From NCBI GenBank assembly GCA_945643635.1, contig CALZFC010000248.1, positions 1,492,501 through 1,556,500 of the forward strand: a stretch of DNA of 64,000 nucleotides, in the 5' to 3' direction. A program made the translations under genes and the position numbers. Positions within the stretch are counted from its first letter, which is position 1. Each line of letters opens with the position of its first letter. Below, one piece after another: positions 10,972 through 23,156 of this stretch. The DNA is from Allodiplogaster sudhausi (taxonomy: Eukaryota > Nematoda > Chromadorea > Rhabditida > Diplogasteridae). The notes below the pieces were generated by a model, which did not search any database, was not told the origin of the DNA, and worked only from the letters and a program-made list of their open reading frames with translations.

Positions 10972-13401
10972 AGTCTAGCATGAGAATCCGCTGCAGCAGC
11001 GCCCCCTGCACCTGCAGCGAGAAGTAGCCGAACTCGGCCGTGTTCTTGAGCAATTTCGCCTCGTCCATCGTCTTAATCGCGCTGAGGCATGCAAACTGAA
11101 AAGTAAGGATGAACATGTGATTGGCATTAAAATATAATCGAAAGTCTTCTAATATTCCGTGATTGCGCAATTTGGTTCGAAACTTAAAATTTTATTACTT
11201 CTTCTTTTGCAAGTATAACAGCAGTATTACGGTAGATTCAGCGGAATGAGTTGACATCTCTGACATTCGGGCGCTTTTAATTAGAACCACATCCCAAACG
11301 CCACCCAACCACAAAAAGCCTGTGATGAACCTGTAGACCAGCGAGCCTGTATCGGTCGGCCCAGAGAAGCTTCTTCTCGAGTGCAATCTTACATTCTCCA
11401 CACAGCAGCTGCTCGCACTCGCGCACCACGAATTGAATGCCATAGCGGTCGCCGAGGCGGAGAAGAGATTCCACGTTGTCCACTGCGAAGAAACGACGAC
11501 TATTATACTTTGAATATATACATATCAATATATTTCCTTATTAAAATAGCCTTGCTTTCTTAGAATGAATGTCAGCTACTATAACATGACACAAGCAACA
11601 GTTTAAACATACCCGTGACAGGCTTGCGAGATGGGTAAATGACGTGGAGCAGCTCAACGAACTCGTCGTGGTGGACGTCCTGCAGCGGGATTTCTTTTTT
11701 GTCCTTCTCGGCAAAGTCATCGAAGAACATCGCCTTGAAGACGGGAGAGAAGATCGCGAGATACTGAAAGAGTGGCAAACTTGGCCAGGCTGTACCTATT
11801 AACAGCAATAATCGCACTTGATTCAGTAGAACAAAGTTTCCTGCTCAACTAAAACAGTAGGAAATTTAAAACATTTTCTTTCCCTTTTAAGCATTACAAT
11901 TGCTTCAACAACTTTAAAGTAGAGAGACAGGATTTTTTTTTAGAAAAGGAAAACATAGAAAAGGAAGCAGTGCCGCACCTCCTTGCTTACAGGAAGACGC
12001 TGCTCTCCAATGACGAGAGCAACCTCGCCGATGCTTGGTTGCGGGGACGAGAAGTCACAGGCCGGCCTGGGATCGCGAATATTTAACGAAAATACTCTCT
12101 TCTATATATAATATACAGTAAAGAAAATTGATTTAAATCTTTCAAACATAAACGATACTGTCTGACGACGACATTCCAGACGGTGATCGTGGCCTCGACC
12201 ACGATGCCACCATCCTCTCGAATGTAGCCTTTCTCCGGGTTCAGGACGTCGTCCCACTTCATGAACGATCGGGACCCCAAGGAGTCGTGGTGGTGTTTAA
12301 ACGTCTCCGTGAACTAGATGTAGCACGAAAGTAAACCGTAAACTATTTGATTTTTTTTGTGGTCGCGTCTCTAAATCATATGCCCTCTCGCTTTTGTGTC
12401 ATGCAAAAAGGTGTGAATTCAAGAGAGAACTCCCTTGAATTCATACCTTTTAATTGATCTTTTAATGCGCGGTGATCGTCTACTCCGATTCGTCCTTCTC
12501 CCCAAACTCTGTACCGCTTCTTAATCTCCTATACTCTCCTCTTTAAACTCTGCCCTTAACCTTATCGACATGCGGTAGCTTGCCGATCTTCTGTGGCTGC
12601 AGCTTGAGGCCGATTTCAGCCTCACAACTCCAGACCGAGTCCTCGCTCAAAGTATCGCAGCAGGCGTAGACGGCCATGCTCTTCACATTCGCTTCGACCT
12701 AATGCGTTACTTCGAGAGCCCTGCAAAAGATCATAATGTTTACTGAATACCGATTTCTATGTAAAGCCAATCAATAAATACTCGCTCAGACATCACTGTT
12801 CATAATTATTGGAAGCAAAAATATACCATGGCAGATTGGCAATTGAGTAGATCGGCGAGCGGACGGTCTCTCCCGGCTGAAGCTCTGGAAACTTTGGCAC
12901 ATTAAGTCGAATTGTGCCGCCGGCCTTGACTTCTGTAAAGTTGAACACTTGCAACTCAAGCATATTTGTTTTCAGCGTAGATATTAGTAAAAGAAAGAAA
13001 CAACCTGAAGTAATGTCAGAATGACAGCATTTTTTTTTACATTTAAACTCAAAACATGAATGTTTTTTTAGTCGATTTGTCAGATTGGTTCACCATCTAC
13101 AGAAACGGTAGGCAGTCAAAATATTTCGCACAACGCGTAAAAAAGCTCATTTCTTCATCGCAGGTGCCACCAACTTATCACTAGGGTAGTTACACCTTTG
13201 ATATTATTCTTTCATTTTTCTCTTTTTCGCTAGTTCACTTCGAAATGTCACTTCGGTGTCGAATATAAATAGGAACACACGATTTGCCATACACTTAAAA
13301 CAATCCAGTGCTCTGCAATACCCCTACCGTAACCAAGTCCTAACAGCCCACTTTCATTAATCCAGAGTAAAGAAGAATAAACTATTCATCTCACCTTGCA
13401 T
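10970..13401 (-). CDS. MATH-BTB protein A (bath-like), with an in-frame TAG
   Basis: Exons, 5' to 3' on the minus strand: 13395-13401 (7-nt start exon ATGCAAG), 12827-12932, 12561-12720, 12159-12313, 11979-12066, 11613-11763, 11331-11482, 10970-11095. They total 945 nt (315 codons) with all phases agreeing. MATH domain: GTIRLNVP, WSCEAEIG, WDDVLNPEKGY. BTB domain: FSPVFKAMFFDDFAEKDKKEIPL and VELLHVIYPSRKPVT. A C-terminal helical region follows (LGDRYGIQFVV, LWADRYRL, ILMLD). Known for the family: MATH binds substrate and BTB binds CUL3, so these are ubiquitin-ligase adaptors. Oddity: codon 45 (12699-12701) is TAG in the segment between the conserved Trp and the VEAN stretch. It may be a pseudogene, a sequence error, or escape by an unseen splice form. 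Confidence 0.75.
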
Positions 13402-13874
13402 GCCGCTTGAATTCTAATCGAATCGACCTGGGATTAAAGCAGAGGAAGCCGCAGGATAACCAAGTCTAGAAAAGCCAGAATGCAAGAGTATGTAGCAATC
13501 GTGGGAGTATAACCAAACAATAGTCAACACGATCAAAGACAGTCATAATTCAGATTGTTTATCGGATGTGAATATGAGAAGAAAAGAATAACATATAACA
13601 AAGAAATATGTTCTTATGCGAGTAAAAAAATCACTGTTTACCGATTGATAATTCGGCATCAATGTAGCAACAAGGACGATACTGAAGATGAAAAGGAAAT
13701 TTAACGGAAAATAAAATCAAGGTGGAGGAAAAGATATAGAAACAATAAGATTGTAAGTGTGATTGAATAGGGGGGGGAGCAGAGTTGCCACAGAGAGACA
13801 AAGAGATAGACATAGAGATAGAGAGAGATAGAGAGAGAGAGAGAGATAGGAGAGAGATAGAGATAGAGATAGAG

Positions 13875-13914
<40 letters not shown>

Positions 13915-13947
13915 GGGAGTGAAGGCATCCGGACGCTCATGGTCCGC
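13402..13947. other. Spacer between gene A start and gene B stop
   Basis: No gene is seen. It contains the short conserved block 13630-13682 (shared with the downstream flanks of A and D) and a GA/GATA-type microsatellite at about 13795-13913, just after gene B. Confidence 0.5.
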
Positions 13948-14784
13948 TCAGCTGAGCATGTAAAACTTGTCGAGTAGCGCCAGCTTCATCTTGTCCGAGA
14001 AGTCGCCGAATTCCCTCGTTTCACGCACGGCCTTGGCCTCATCGGCAGTCGTGATCGAGTCGAGGAAATAAACCTGAAGAACAGAATCAGCTAATGGTAA
14101 GAAATACCCATTTAACCAGTTTGTTCGTTCATTGCATTCATACAGTATTATGAAAAAAAAAAGAAAAAAAGAAGACCTGAAGGCGCGAGAGGCCGAATCG
14201 GTCGGCGTAGAGAAGTCTCTTCCCGAGTGGCAGTTCAGTGCCGGCCGTACCACACAAGAACGCCTCGCACTCGCGAAGCACGACTTCCGAGTTGAAGCGA
14301 TCGCCCAGCGACAGAAGGCAATCGACGGTGGCAGCTGAAAGAGCACCAACACATTATCATACAAATATCATTTCCTGATTATAAAAAAAAAACATATTCC
14401 AGAGGAAGAGCAAGGGAGTGAGAGAGAGAACACAGAAATAAGTGAGACCTGTGACTGGTTTACGAGGCGGGTAAATGAAGTGCAGGAACTCGACGAACTC
14501 GTCAAGGACGACGTCCTCAATCGGGATCTCCTTCTTGTCCTTCTCGACAAAGTTGGCGAAGAACATGGTTCGGAAGACGGGCGAGTGGACAGCCAGCAAC
14601 TGAGAGGAGCGGCCAGTTCAATTGGAAGAGATATTTCAACTTACTCTTTCAATCCTTTCTTTATCCGAGACGTAGAAACGTATATAAAAGCTACTCATGT
14701 AAAAAGGAAGATAGGGTGACGTAAACAATTATGAAACGAATAAATAAAAGAAAAGTAATAGATGGGAACAGTGAAATATTAAGT

Positions 14785-14825
<41 letters not shown>

Positions 14826-15202
14826 AGTAAATAAATAAATGAGAGGCCAAACCTGCTTGCTCACGTAGAGTCGCTTCTCGCCAATGACCAGTGCGACGTC
14901 GGAGATATCCGGCTGATGAATCGAGAAGTCACAGAGGGAGATCATTCTGGGGACCGTGGAAACGTCTCTTAAAATGCTTTGTCATAACAGCTATCAAACG
15001 GAATCATTAACAAAAGGATATAATATAACGTGAAAATATTTTTTTTTTTAATTGCTTTAAAAATAGAAACATACTGTGCGCAAGCTACTTTCGTGACTGT
15101 TACAGCCGCCTCGATGATGACGTAGTCCTCGTGAAAGAGGGGTGAGTATTTAGGATTGAAGATGTCGTTAAACACCTGGCAGCCGAAATCTTCAGTCGGG
15201 AG

Positions 15203-15639
15203 CAGAGGTGCAAAGTGGCCGGCCCGGCCCAACTTTCCAGGGCCCGGGGCCGAGCCGGGCCGGGCCCATAAAAAGTTGGGCCGGCCCGCAGGCCCGATTG
15301 GGCCCGATAAGCACACAAAGCCGTCCAGTCAGGACGATTGGTGGCATTGTAAAGTGCAAAACTTCCTTCATTTGTTCATTTTCCCCCTAAAACTCTTTCT
15401 CTTATACATTAAAATGGATGTTCATAGCACGAGTATGAAAAATTCTGAATTTCAAAACAATTTGTAAGTGGTCGGACTTTTTTCCGCAGAATTTTTTTGA
15501 AAATCGGGCTCAAACGGGCCCACGGGCCGGGCCGGGCCCAAAATTCTAGGGCCCGGAAACGGATCGGGCCGGGCTGGCCGAGTCCTTGGGCCCGACGGGC
15601 CGGGCCGGCCCAAAATTTTTGGGCCCGTTAGCACCTCTG
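15203..15639. mobile_element. hAT-type MITE, 437 bp, with 8-bp TSD, inside gene B exon 4
   Basis: Ends are CAGAGGTGC and GCACCTCTG (perfect 9-bp terminal inverted repeat). The flanks are the exact 8-bp duplication GTCGGGAG at 15195-15202 and 15640-15647. Both features are characteristic of hAT elements. The subterminal arms are extremely GC-rich, made of overlapping GGGCCGGGCC-type inverted repeats, unlike the surrounding AT-rich DNA. The middle is AT-rich and has no transposase. Confidence 0.88.
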
Positions 15640-15675
15640 GTCGGGAGCTTTAGCGCGTTCTGAACAAAATTAATT

Positions 15676-15678
<3 letters not shown>

Positions 15679-15751
<73 letters not shown>
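15679..15751. repeat. (TA)n microsatellite
   Basis: An uninterrupted (TA)n run of about 70 bp in the gene B intron between exons 15767-15956 and 15075-15659. A similar (TA)n run lies at about 14791-14822. Confidence 0.95.
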
Positions 15752-15754
<3 letters not shown>

Positions 15755-16619
15755 CCCACTCCTCACCATAGCGCTGTCCAGCTGCTCTCCACTCGTCTGC
15801 GACAGAACCGTGAAGTTGACGTCAGCCTGGCAGCTCCAGCCCGTTCTCTCAGAGTTGCAGTGGATGAAGACCTCAAGGTCAGCGCCGCGCTGACCACGAC
15901 GTCTCCCCCACCTCTGCCCAGAACGCGAATGGGTGTACAGTTCGGCCTCAATGTACCTACAAAAATTATTAGATTATAATAGGAAAGAAATTCAGGGACT
16001 AATGTTTTTAGTAATTCTCTCTGGTACAGTTGGAAAAACCGCAACAGAGGAAAAGTCTAAAATAACCGACAAATATAGTTATGATCAAGGTGACCTATAT
16101 TAGTGAACGACAATGCCAGACATTTGAGAACCTTCAAAACATATTTCATAATATCTTCTATAATTCGCTTTTCTCCAGAACAAACATAAATGATACCAAT
16201 TCAGGGCGGCGATCGAGTGAATTGCCGACGTTGCCCGCGTCATCAGATCGCCCAGCCTTGCGACATCAAGTCGAATGGTTAGAGTGGCAACGGCTGCTTC
16301 TGAAAGAAAAAAAAATCGATCGACTAGGATTCTCCAATTGTCTTCTCAAATGAATTCTCTAACTAGCAATAAGAATAAGGGCCATCTAATTATTATTCCT
16401 TTAGCAGGGACAAACTGAGTAACAATTCTGAGCATTTCGAGCTCCCTGAAACTATCTTACAAATTCAGAAATATAGTAGTGCTCTGGCATGACAATGTTT
16501 CTTACATCGTAAGCGTATCTACAATTTCGATACAAGCGAACTGCCTCACCTTGCATTTCACTGCTTCTGCTGGAAGATCTCGTCGAAGCAAAATGCTAGG
16601 ATAGCAGACACGGCACACG

Positions 16620-16760
16620 TGTTAAGTTACAGTTAGAAAACTATTGACTTGGAACCAGGTAATCGTAGGGAATGCAAACCAAGGTAGACACAGTGAATAA
16701 AGATGGAAAGGGAGAATGTTTATCAATGGGAACCCTGTTAAGTAAACGATATCAATGCAA
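16620..16760 (-). promoter_or_regulatory. Conserved 5' flank of gene B (shared with genes D and E)
   Basis: A block upstream of the gene B start exon is repeated upstream of gene D (about 36145-36290) and gene E (about 39020-39165). Shared strings include GGGAATGCAAACCA/AGGAATGCAAACCA, a GACACAGTGA-like string, and TTTATCA(A/G)TGGGA. The equivalent position in all three supports a duplicated promoter region. No TATA box is claimed. Confidence 0.5.
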
Positions 16761-17118
16761 TGCCCGCAACAAAGCAATTAAGAGGAATCGAGTTTCAGGG
16801 CGGACAGCACATGAGTCGTGAATTCCTTTAGGGCGTGGATGTGGCAACGGTCAGCGAGAAGGAAGAGAAACTGTTGACGTTCGTGACCGTCACCATACAA
16901 TTTGCCATCATTGGAAGAACAACGACAAAGAAAACGCATCCAACACAGTAAAAAGGACTCGATATTGTTACAAATAGAGTAACATCGTTGTAGCTCAAGC
17001 ACAAGGATTGTGTGAGAACCAAGTACAAGACAATAAAGTAAGAAAGAGAGGGAACGAGAGAGAAGAGTGAATAAATCGGGACGGACACGCCCATGATCCA
17101 CCGATACGATCATGATCC

Positions 17119-19656
17119 TCAATGCCCATGATGCGTATATCCGAGTATGAAAACCTTCTCCAGAAGCGCTGCCTTCATCTTGTCCGATAATTCGACGAAT
17201 TCACTCGTTCCATGCATTGCATGGGCCTCGTCGAAAGACTTGATCGAGTTGAGGCAGTGAGACTGAAGAATATAGAATTAGCTAATGGATTCTTTATGTC
17301 GTCCTCACCTTATTAACCCGAGTGTTCTTTTATATAAAAAAAGGTTGTATAGTTCGTTTGGATATACATATGACAGGATACTGTATTATGAATTGAGTAA
17401 AGAAGACCTGAAGATGGGAGAGGCGAAATCGGTCGGCGTAGAGAAGTCTCATCTCGAGTGGAATCGTACTGCCGGCCGGTCCACAAAGGAACGCCTCGCA
17501 CTCGCGCAGCACGACTGCCGAATTGAAGCGATCGCCCAGCGAGAGAAGGAACTCGAGATTGCCAGCTGGAAGAGCACCAACTAATTGGGAGTCAAAATGA
17601 CCAACGAGATTTCAAAGAGAATTACTAGAAGCTCTAGCATTGTCATACAAATATCATTTCCTGATAACAACAACATAATAATTCCAGAGAGAGAGCAAAG
17701 GAAGAAAGAGAGAGCGTGAGATTAAAGTCTGAGAGTGAGAGAGAAAATGAAAGATATAGAGAGAGAACATAGAGAAAAGTGAAACCTGTGATTGGTTTGC
17801 GAGACGAGTAAATGAAGTGCAGGAACTCGACGAACTCGTCGAAGTCGACGTCCTCAATCGGGATTTCCTTCTTGTCCTTCTCCACAAAGTCGGAGAAGAA
17901 CATGGCTCGGAAGACGGGAGAGTGGACTGCCAGCAACTGAGAGGAGCGGCCAGTTCAAATGGAAGAGATTTTTCTATTTTTATTTTATTTAAAAAAAAAC
18001 ATCTTTAGGGTGAAGAAAGGAAGATATAAGGTGACGAAAAATAATTAAATGAATAAATAGAAGAAAAGTAGATAATCAGGAAACGAAAAGTGGAGTATGA
18101 AGTAAATAAAAAATTTTTTTTAAATAAATAAGGGCCCAGACCTGCTTGCTCACGTAGAGTCGCTTCTCGCCAATGACCAAGGCGACATCGGTGATGTCCG
18201 GCTGAGGAATCGAGAAGTCACAGAGAGAGGTCATCCTAGGAACAGTGGAAACATTTCTGAATTTTTCGAGGCTATGCAGATCACAAAAGTGTTATAGAAT
18301 AACCTTTAGAATACCTTATAATAACACTGATCACATATAATTATTAACAAACGCAGTGCTGAACAAGGTCCGGCGCACGACTCTAGACCGGGAGGTGGGG
18401 GATACAAACCCAATTCTTGATGTGGGAAAAAAGCCTTTTGTTCAAGCAAAAAAAAAATTCCTTGTCTTTATCCGGAGGAGTTCAACATGGTTATGAGCAG
18501 GCCAGGACGAGGGGGGGGGGTTCAACACGACGCATGCTCCGCCCTTGTTCAGCACTGAACAAACTGTTAAAAATAATGTGAAAGCAATTTTTACTCTTTT
18601 AAAACTGAAGCAAATTAAATTATGAAGAAGAAACATACAGGGCGTAAGACACTTTCTTGACTGTTACAGTCGCCTCGATGACGGCGTCGTATCTCTCGCG
18701 AAAGTAGGGCTTCTTTGCAGTATCGAAGATGTCGTCCCACTCATGGCTGGCCTGGCTATCATCTCGAGTCGGGAAACTGTGTTCCCTCTGAACAAAGCTT
18801 ATATATATATATTTTATATATATATATATATATTGTTTTAGAAGCAGTCGACAATGACATTTATTCCCTGTATTAGCTCCCCGACCATCACACTCTCAAT
18901 CTTACCATAACACTGTCCATCTGCTTTCTACCCCTGTTCGCTCGAAGCGTGAACTTGATGTCAGCTTCGCAGCTGAAGTCCGTTCTCTCCGAATTGCAGT
19001 AGACGTAGACCTCAAGGTCCATGTCCTTCTCCCGCGAACCATCCGCCGACCAGTCAAACAGTACGGCTTCAATGTGCCTGCACATTTGATCTATTAGATA
19101 ATAATTTGGAATGAATTCAGGGAATAGTTTTGTTATCGTCACTCTCTGGTTAGACTGGAAAAACCCTAATAGAGGAAAAGTCTATTTTTTGCTAATTGCT
19201 ATTAAACAGACCTATATGAACGAAAATACCAGACATTTGAGAGCATTCGAGATAGGTTTCATAAACCATTTGTAATTCGCTTTCTCCTAAGAAATACAAT
19301 GATACCAAGCTAGGCCGGCAATCGAGTGAACTTCCGACGGTGCCCGCGTCGTCAGATCGCCCAGCCTTGGGACATCAAGTCGAATGGTGGTCCCGCCGGC
19401 AACGGTTCCTCCAGAAAAGAAATCGTTAGATCAGGATTCTCCAACTGTCTTCTCAAACGCCTTATTTAACTAGAAATGATTATGATCGAATTGTTATTAC
19501 TTTAGCATGCATAAACACAGTGACAGTTCTAGAATTAAGACTTAAGACATTAATATAAGTGCATATTATACAAAAAAATATTGAAGGGAAAGCCTTGAAC
19601 TAGAAGATTCGCTGAAAGTGAGAAGAAGAAAGGAAAAGAGTTTGCTAGCCTTCCAT
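17119..19656 (-). CDS. MATH-BTB protein C (bath-like), the one apparently intact copy
   Basis: Exons on the minus strand: 19650-19656 (ATGGAAG), 19306-19408, 18906-19077, 18639-18787, 18142-18235, 17786-17936, 17408-17565, 17119-17262. They give 978 nt (325 aa plus stop) with every junction in phase. MATH: TIRLDVPRL, HSIAGLAW, CNSERTDFSCEADIKF, EWDDIFDTAKK, VIEATVTVKKV. BTB: LLAVHSPVFRAMFFSDF, KDKKEIPIEDVDFDEFVEF, YSSRKPIT. C-terminal BACK-like helices: LLSLGDRFNSAVV, CEAFLCGPAG, LLYADRFRL, ELSDKMKAALLEK. Expected role: substrate adaptor for a CUL3 E3 ligase. The first intron appears to use GC as donor (GCTAGC) where siblings A, B and D have GTGAG; this or an alternative start needs RNA evidence. 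Confidence 0.88.
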
Positions 19657-19939
19657 GGTGCCGCTACAATTGTTGGTAGTCTTGTCGAAGTAACTAGCAA
19701 GGAACGGCTGCTGCAATCGATTGAAATGACAAAATGAAACATCATAAATGATTTAAAATAATCTTTAAGCAGATTGCGATGGGGAGGCATCACTTGAACA
19801 AGTTTCAAGAATCGTGGCTTTTCTGAGATTTTGCATTTTTTTATCTACACAATACGCTTGTAAAGCACGATTTAGTTTCATATTTGTCAACCGCATTTCC
19901 ATTCGAAGCAATCGTTGTTGGGAGCAGCATAATTTTTGG
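19657..19939. other. 5' flank of gene C
   Basis: No gene is seen. The conserved flank found upstream of B, D and E is not evident here. Confidence 0.35.
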
Positions 19940-21033
19940 TTGGGACATGCTCTGTTTTACTTTCTGGAACAGCTCCTTACTAAAAAAACATGGATTCGCT
20001 GCAATTTCACAAAGGTGGAAGTGGATCAGGCATTCGGCGAACAAAAAGATACACGAGCAGTCGGAAATGGACCAAACGTGCGGGGAAAAACGATAAAAAC
20101 AATTCCGTAGATGAACGCAGAACAACAAGTGGAACTTGTAAACAGGGAAAAAAAAACTGTGGAGGCAGGAACAGCATTCCGCAGGTATTTTTAGAAATTT
20201 TAGTGTGTGAATGAGAGCACTAAGTTGCTAGAACAAACAACTAATTATCAAAAAATTTCAGCATAAAAGCGGATAGCTCCAATGTCTCCAAAACTGCATA
20301 AAAACTAAAAAGAATATGCTTAATAAGGAAGAGTTAAATTCCGTTTATCTTATCGAACGTTAAGCCCTAATTAGCGACTGTGTTCCAAAAGTATATCCTT
20401 TGAAGTGAAATATAATATTTGTTTTCAACGGCAAGATTACATTCCGTTCGAAACTTCTGACCATATAAATTGGAATTCAATTCATTTGATCAGAGACATC
20501 GAATGGATTGCAATCATACTGTAGAAAGCAATTGTAATATTACACTTCAAATGATACATATTTGCAACACAATCGATAGTTACCTTTATTTTTTGCTAGG
20601 GTACTACTAGAAGAATATAACTCTCCTTTCTTAAGCCATTCTCTTTATTTTTTATGCACCTTTGGAGAAATAGTGGTATTATGCGCTTTTATACTTAAAA
20701 TTTTCGATAATTAGTAATTTGTTCTAGCAATTTATTTTTCTTAAACACACACTGAAAATACAGTCTTTTGTTAAATATGCGTGCAGAATGCTGTTATGGC
20801 TTCCGAAGTGTTTTTCCTTGGTTACAAGCTCCTGTTGTTGTTTATGGTCTTGTGTAAACCCAAGGAGCTTTTATGTTGTTTTTAAACCATCTTTTTGATC
20901 CAGTTCCGCCTGCTTGTATATCTTTTTTCGTTTCCCACATGCCTAATCTAGTTCCATCTTCTTGAAATGCAGAAATTCCATAACTTTGGTAATGTGCTGT
21001 TCCAGAAAGTAAAACAAAGAATGCCCCTAGCAC
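19940..21033. repeat. 1.1-kb imperfect palindrome (inverted duplication) carrying decayed coding sequence
   Basis: The left arm (about 19940-20480) and right arm (about 20490-21033, read on the minus strand) align along most of their length with moderate divergence. Shared strings include TTTTACTTTCTGGAACAGC, TTGCTAGAACAAA and TTTGAAGTG. The right arm has an open frame on the minus strand (20842-21033) with LLSGTAHYQSYGISAF, EDGTRLGMWETKKDIQAGG and SKRWFK. The left arm encodes a related peptide (LLSGTAPY, GGSGSGIRRTKR, SRKWTKR) broken by a stop. The source protein is not recognised. It is probably an old inverted transposon pair or an inverted gene duplication. Confidence 0.75.
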
Positions 21034-21130
21034 GTTCCATTCGTACTCCTATTTCTTCTTCTGCTTAATTCGAGATATGGCATAGCCATAAAAAAAAAGC
21101 CCCTCCTTTTCCAGAAGCTTGCGACATCGA

Positions 21131-23106
21131 ATGGAACCCTCCTCTGCTGTTTCTGGTGCTGACTTCGGAGAGCCACTCCTTCTTCGCTTCTTCGCGCTCA
21201 ACAACGAGCTATTCGCCGATGTCAATGGTTAGCAGGGGAATTTCTTAACTTGCAAGAGGATCTTTACTTGTAAACTATGATTTTATAACTAAAAGGAACT
21301 CACAAATCCAAGTTGATTCGTGCAGATTTGGCTTCTGCTATGCTATATGATTAATGCAGCATTTAATGCGTTTTTTTAAAAACTTTTATGCGGTTTTATT
21401 TTTTAACAGTTTAAGCGACTATAAAATAAATGAAAGCTAAAATGCAGGAGAAACTGTTCCGATGAAGCGAGTTGTGAGCGCGGTCGCGAAGATCAAGCTT
21501 GAGGACTGCAGGCATCTTCGTCTTTTCGTTGATGAAGAAGGCGAGAAATTTCTTCCACAGATCGCGGTTAGCATAAACATTTTGCCTACTGTAATAATGT
21601 CTTATTTAGTTGTATTCTTAGCTTTTCCGCACTTTGTTGGTCATAGATCTTATCAATTTGATCTCTTCAATAACTGACTATATTAATAATGATTGCTGCT
21701 CAAGTTTTGCAGTTCTCATACCAAAAAGTGTTTTGCTCAAAGTTTGGTGAACCATTTTCGAGAACATTTTTGACAATATGTTATGCACTGCTAGTTTCTT
21801 ATAATTCTTAAGTGAAGCTATCAAATTCACTGTTAAATTCTCGGCGAATCTTCTTCATCACTTTCCAAAAAAATCCTAATAACGACACACACCTTTTTCT
21901 CTCCCCCTCTTTCTCCCCATCTCACTATTACACAAGCTCTATCTTTCAAGTTCCCTCTCTCTCTCACTCTCTCTCTGTCTCTTACCCTCTCTCTCTATTT
22001 CTGTCACTTTATCTCTCTCTCTCTATTTCTGTCACTTTATCTCTCTCTCTCTCTCTCTCGCTCTCTCTCTCTTTCTCAGCTCGCCATCCAAAAGACGTTC
22101 TTCTACCTCCGCCTCCACGCGCCCGAAGTACTCAAACTCGAACTCGGATTCCATAGCTTTGAAATGGCTCCAATAATCATCGAATCGCTGAAAGAGTATG
22201 TTGTAAAAACTTCTTTTAACATAAATTATTATTTCCTCAAATGTGCTGTTACTGTAACAAAAATTGAAAGTTGCTTGGAAGTGGATGTATGGTTTCAGCT
22301 TAAGAGTAATATTTTGTTTTCCATAATAATCTTCGTTCCAGAGATTTTTATTTAACGGTGTAAAAAGATAGTTTTATAGAACATTCCGACACGTCATCGA
22401 GCTCTCGATCCCTTGGAAGAAACCGCCCGCAGTTTGTTAGGATTATTTGTTTACGGTTTATTAATATATTTTCAACTTTACAACTTTAGAAAGTTGACGG
22501 TTTTAACAACAATTCTGTTTTGATGATTTTTCCTTGCGCAGTTGGTGGCAGTTAACTTCTCAGTTTGAGGTAGCATTAAAATTTCTTTTTTAATGAAAGT
22601 ATTAAATAATTGAGCAAATTTAGTCGTGCTTGGCAATTTTTTCCTTCCATGTAAGAAAGAGTTTAAAAAAAATCACCACTGAATAAAATTTTTCAAGAAT
22701 GAGTTTTTTTTTACATTTTTCTTTTTAGCCATTATTCCAAGAGTAAATATACTGATAATAATAATAATAATAATATATTTTTTCCAGACGGAATATGAAG
22801 CGGTAGCCGTGATGGAGCTAATCGAGTCATGGGTGGCGAAAGATCTTCGGAGTTTCCTGAGAAGCCTTCGGGTCTACCCTTTCGTCAAGGTAGACATGAA
22901 GCTGCAGGTATTTCTTCTTTCTTTTTTTTAAATAAATGTTTGATCGTTTTAATCTTCAAAAATATATACTTTTTTTCTTTAAAAAAAAGCACACACACTT
23001 AATTGCTCTGCATTCATTCCCATTTACCCGTGACTCTTTCTACCTTCAGAGAGCACTCGCACAATGTTACAGGCTGTGCCATCTCACATTGTCAAAGGTT
23101 CGTGCA

Positions 23107-23156
<50 letters not shown>

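Larger units (their letters stand above)
13948..16556 (-). pseudogene. MATH-BTB protein B, disrupted by a hAT-type MITE in a MATH exon
   Basis: Exons on the minus strand: 16550-16556 (ATGCAAG), 16197-16299, 15767-15956, 15075-15659 (contains the insertion), 14853-14946, 14449-14599, 14177-14334, 13948-14073. Without the 437-bp element and one 8-bp duplication the coding length is 969 nt, exactly 323 codons. The insertion adds 445 nt and breaks the frame. The MATH part carries TIRLDVARL, CNSERTGWSC and VIIEAAVTV. BTB carries FRTMFFANFVEKDKKEIPI and FLHFIYPPRKPVT. The C-terminal region has LGDRFNSEVV, LLYADRFGL and KFYMLS. By family this would be a CUL3 adaptor. As read it is broken, unless the element is spliced out. 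Confidence 0.8.

Noticed and set aside
12940..12963. ATG at 12961-12963 as the start of MATH-BTB gene A (MLELQVFNF...)
   Set aside because: Paralogues have an acceptor here and an upstream ATGCAAG micro-exon in phase. The extension is not conserved and looks like intron.
15203..15639. GC-rich proline/glycine frames (60-115 codons on both strands)
   Set aside because: They are shadows of the GC-rich arms of the hAT-type MITE, open because of composition.
18360..18420. Possible second tRNA near 18.37 kb (GGGATACAAACCC)
   Set aside because: No paired acceptor stem or anticodon arm can be drawn.
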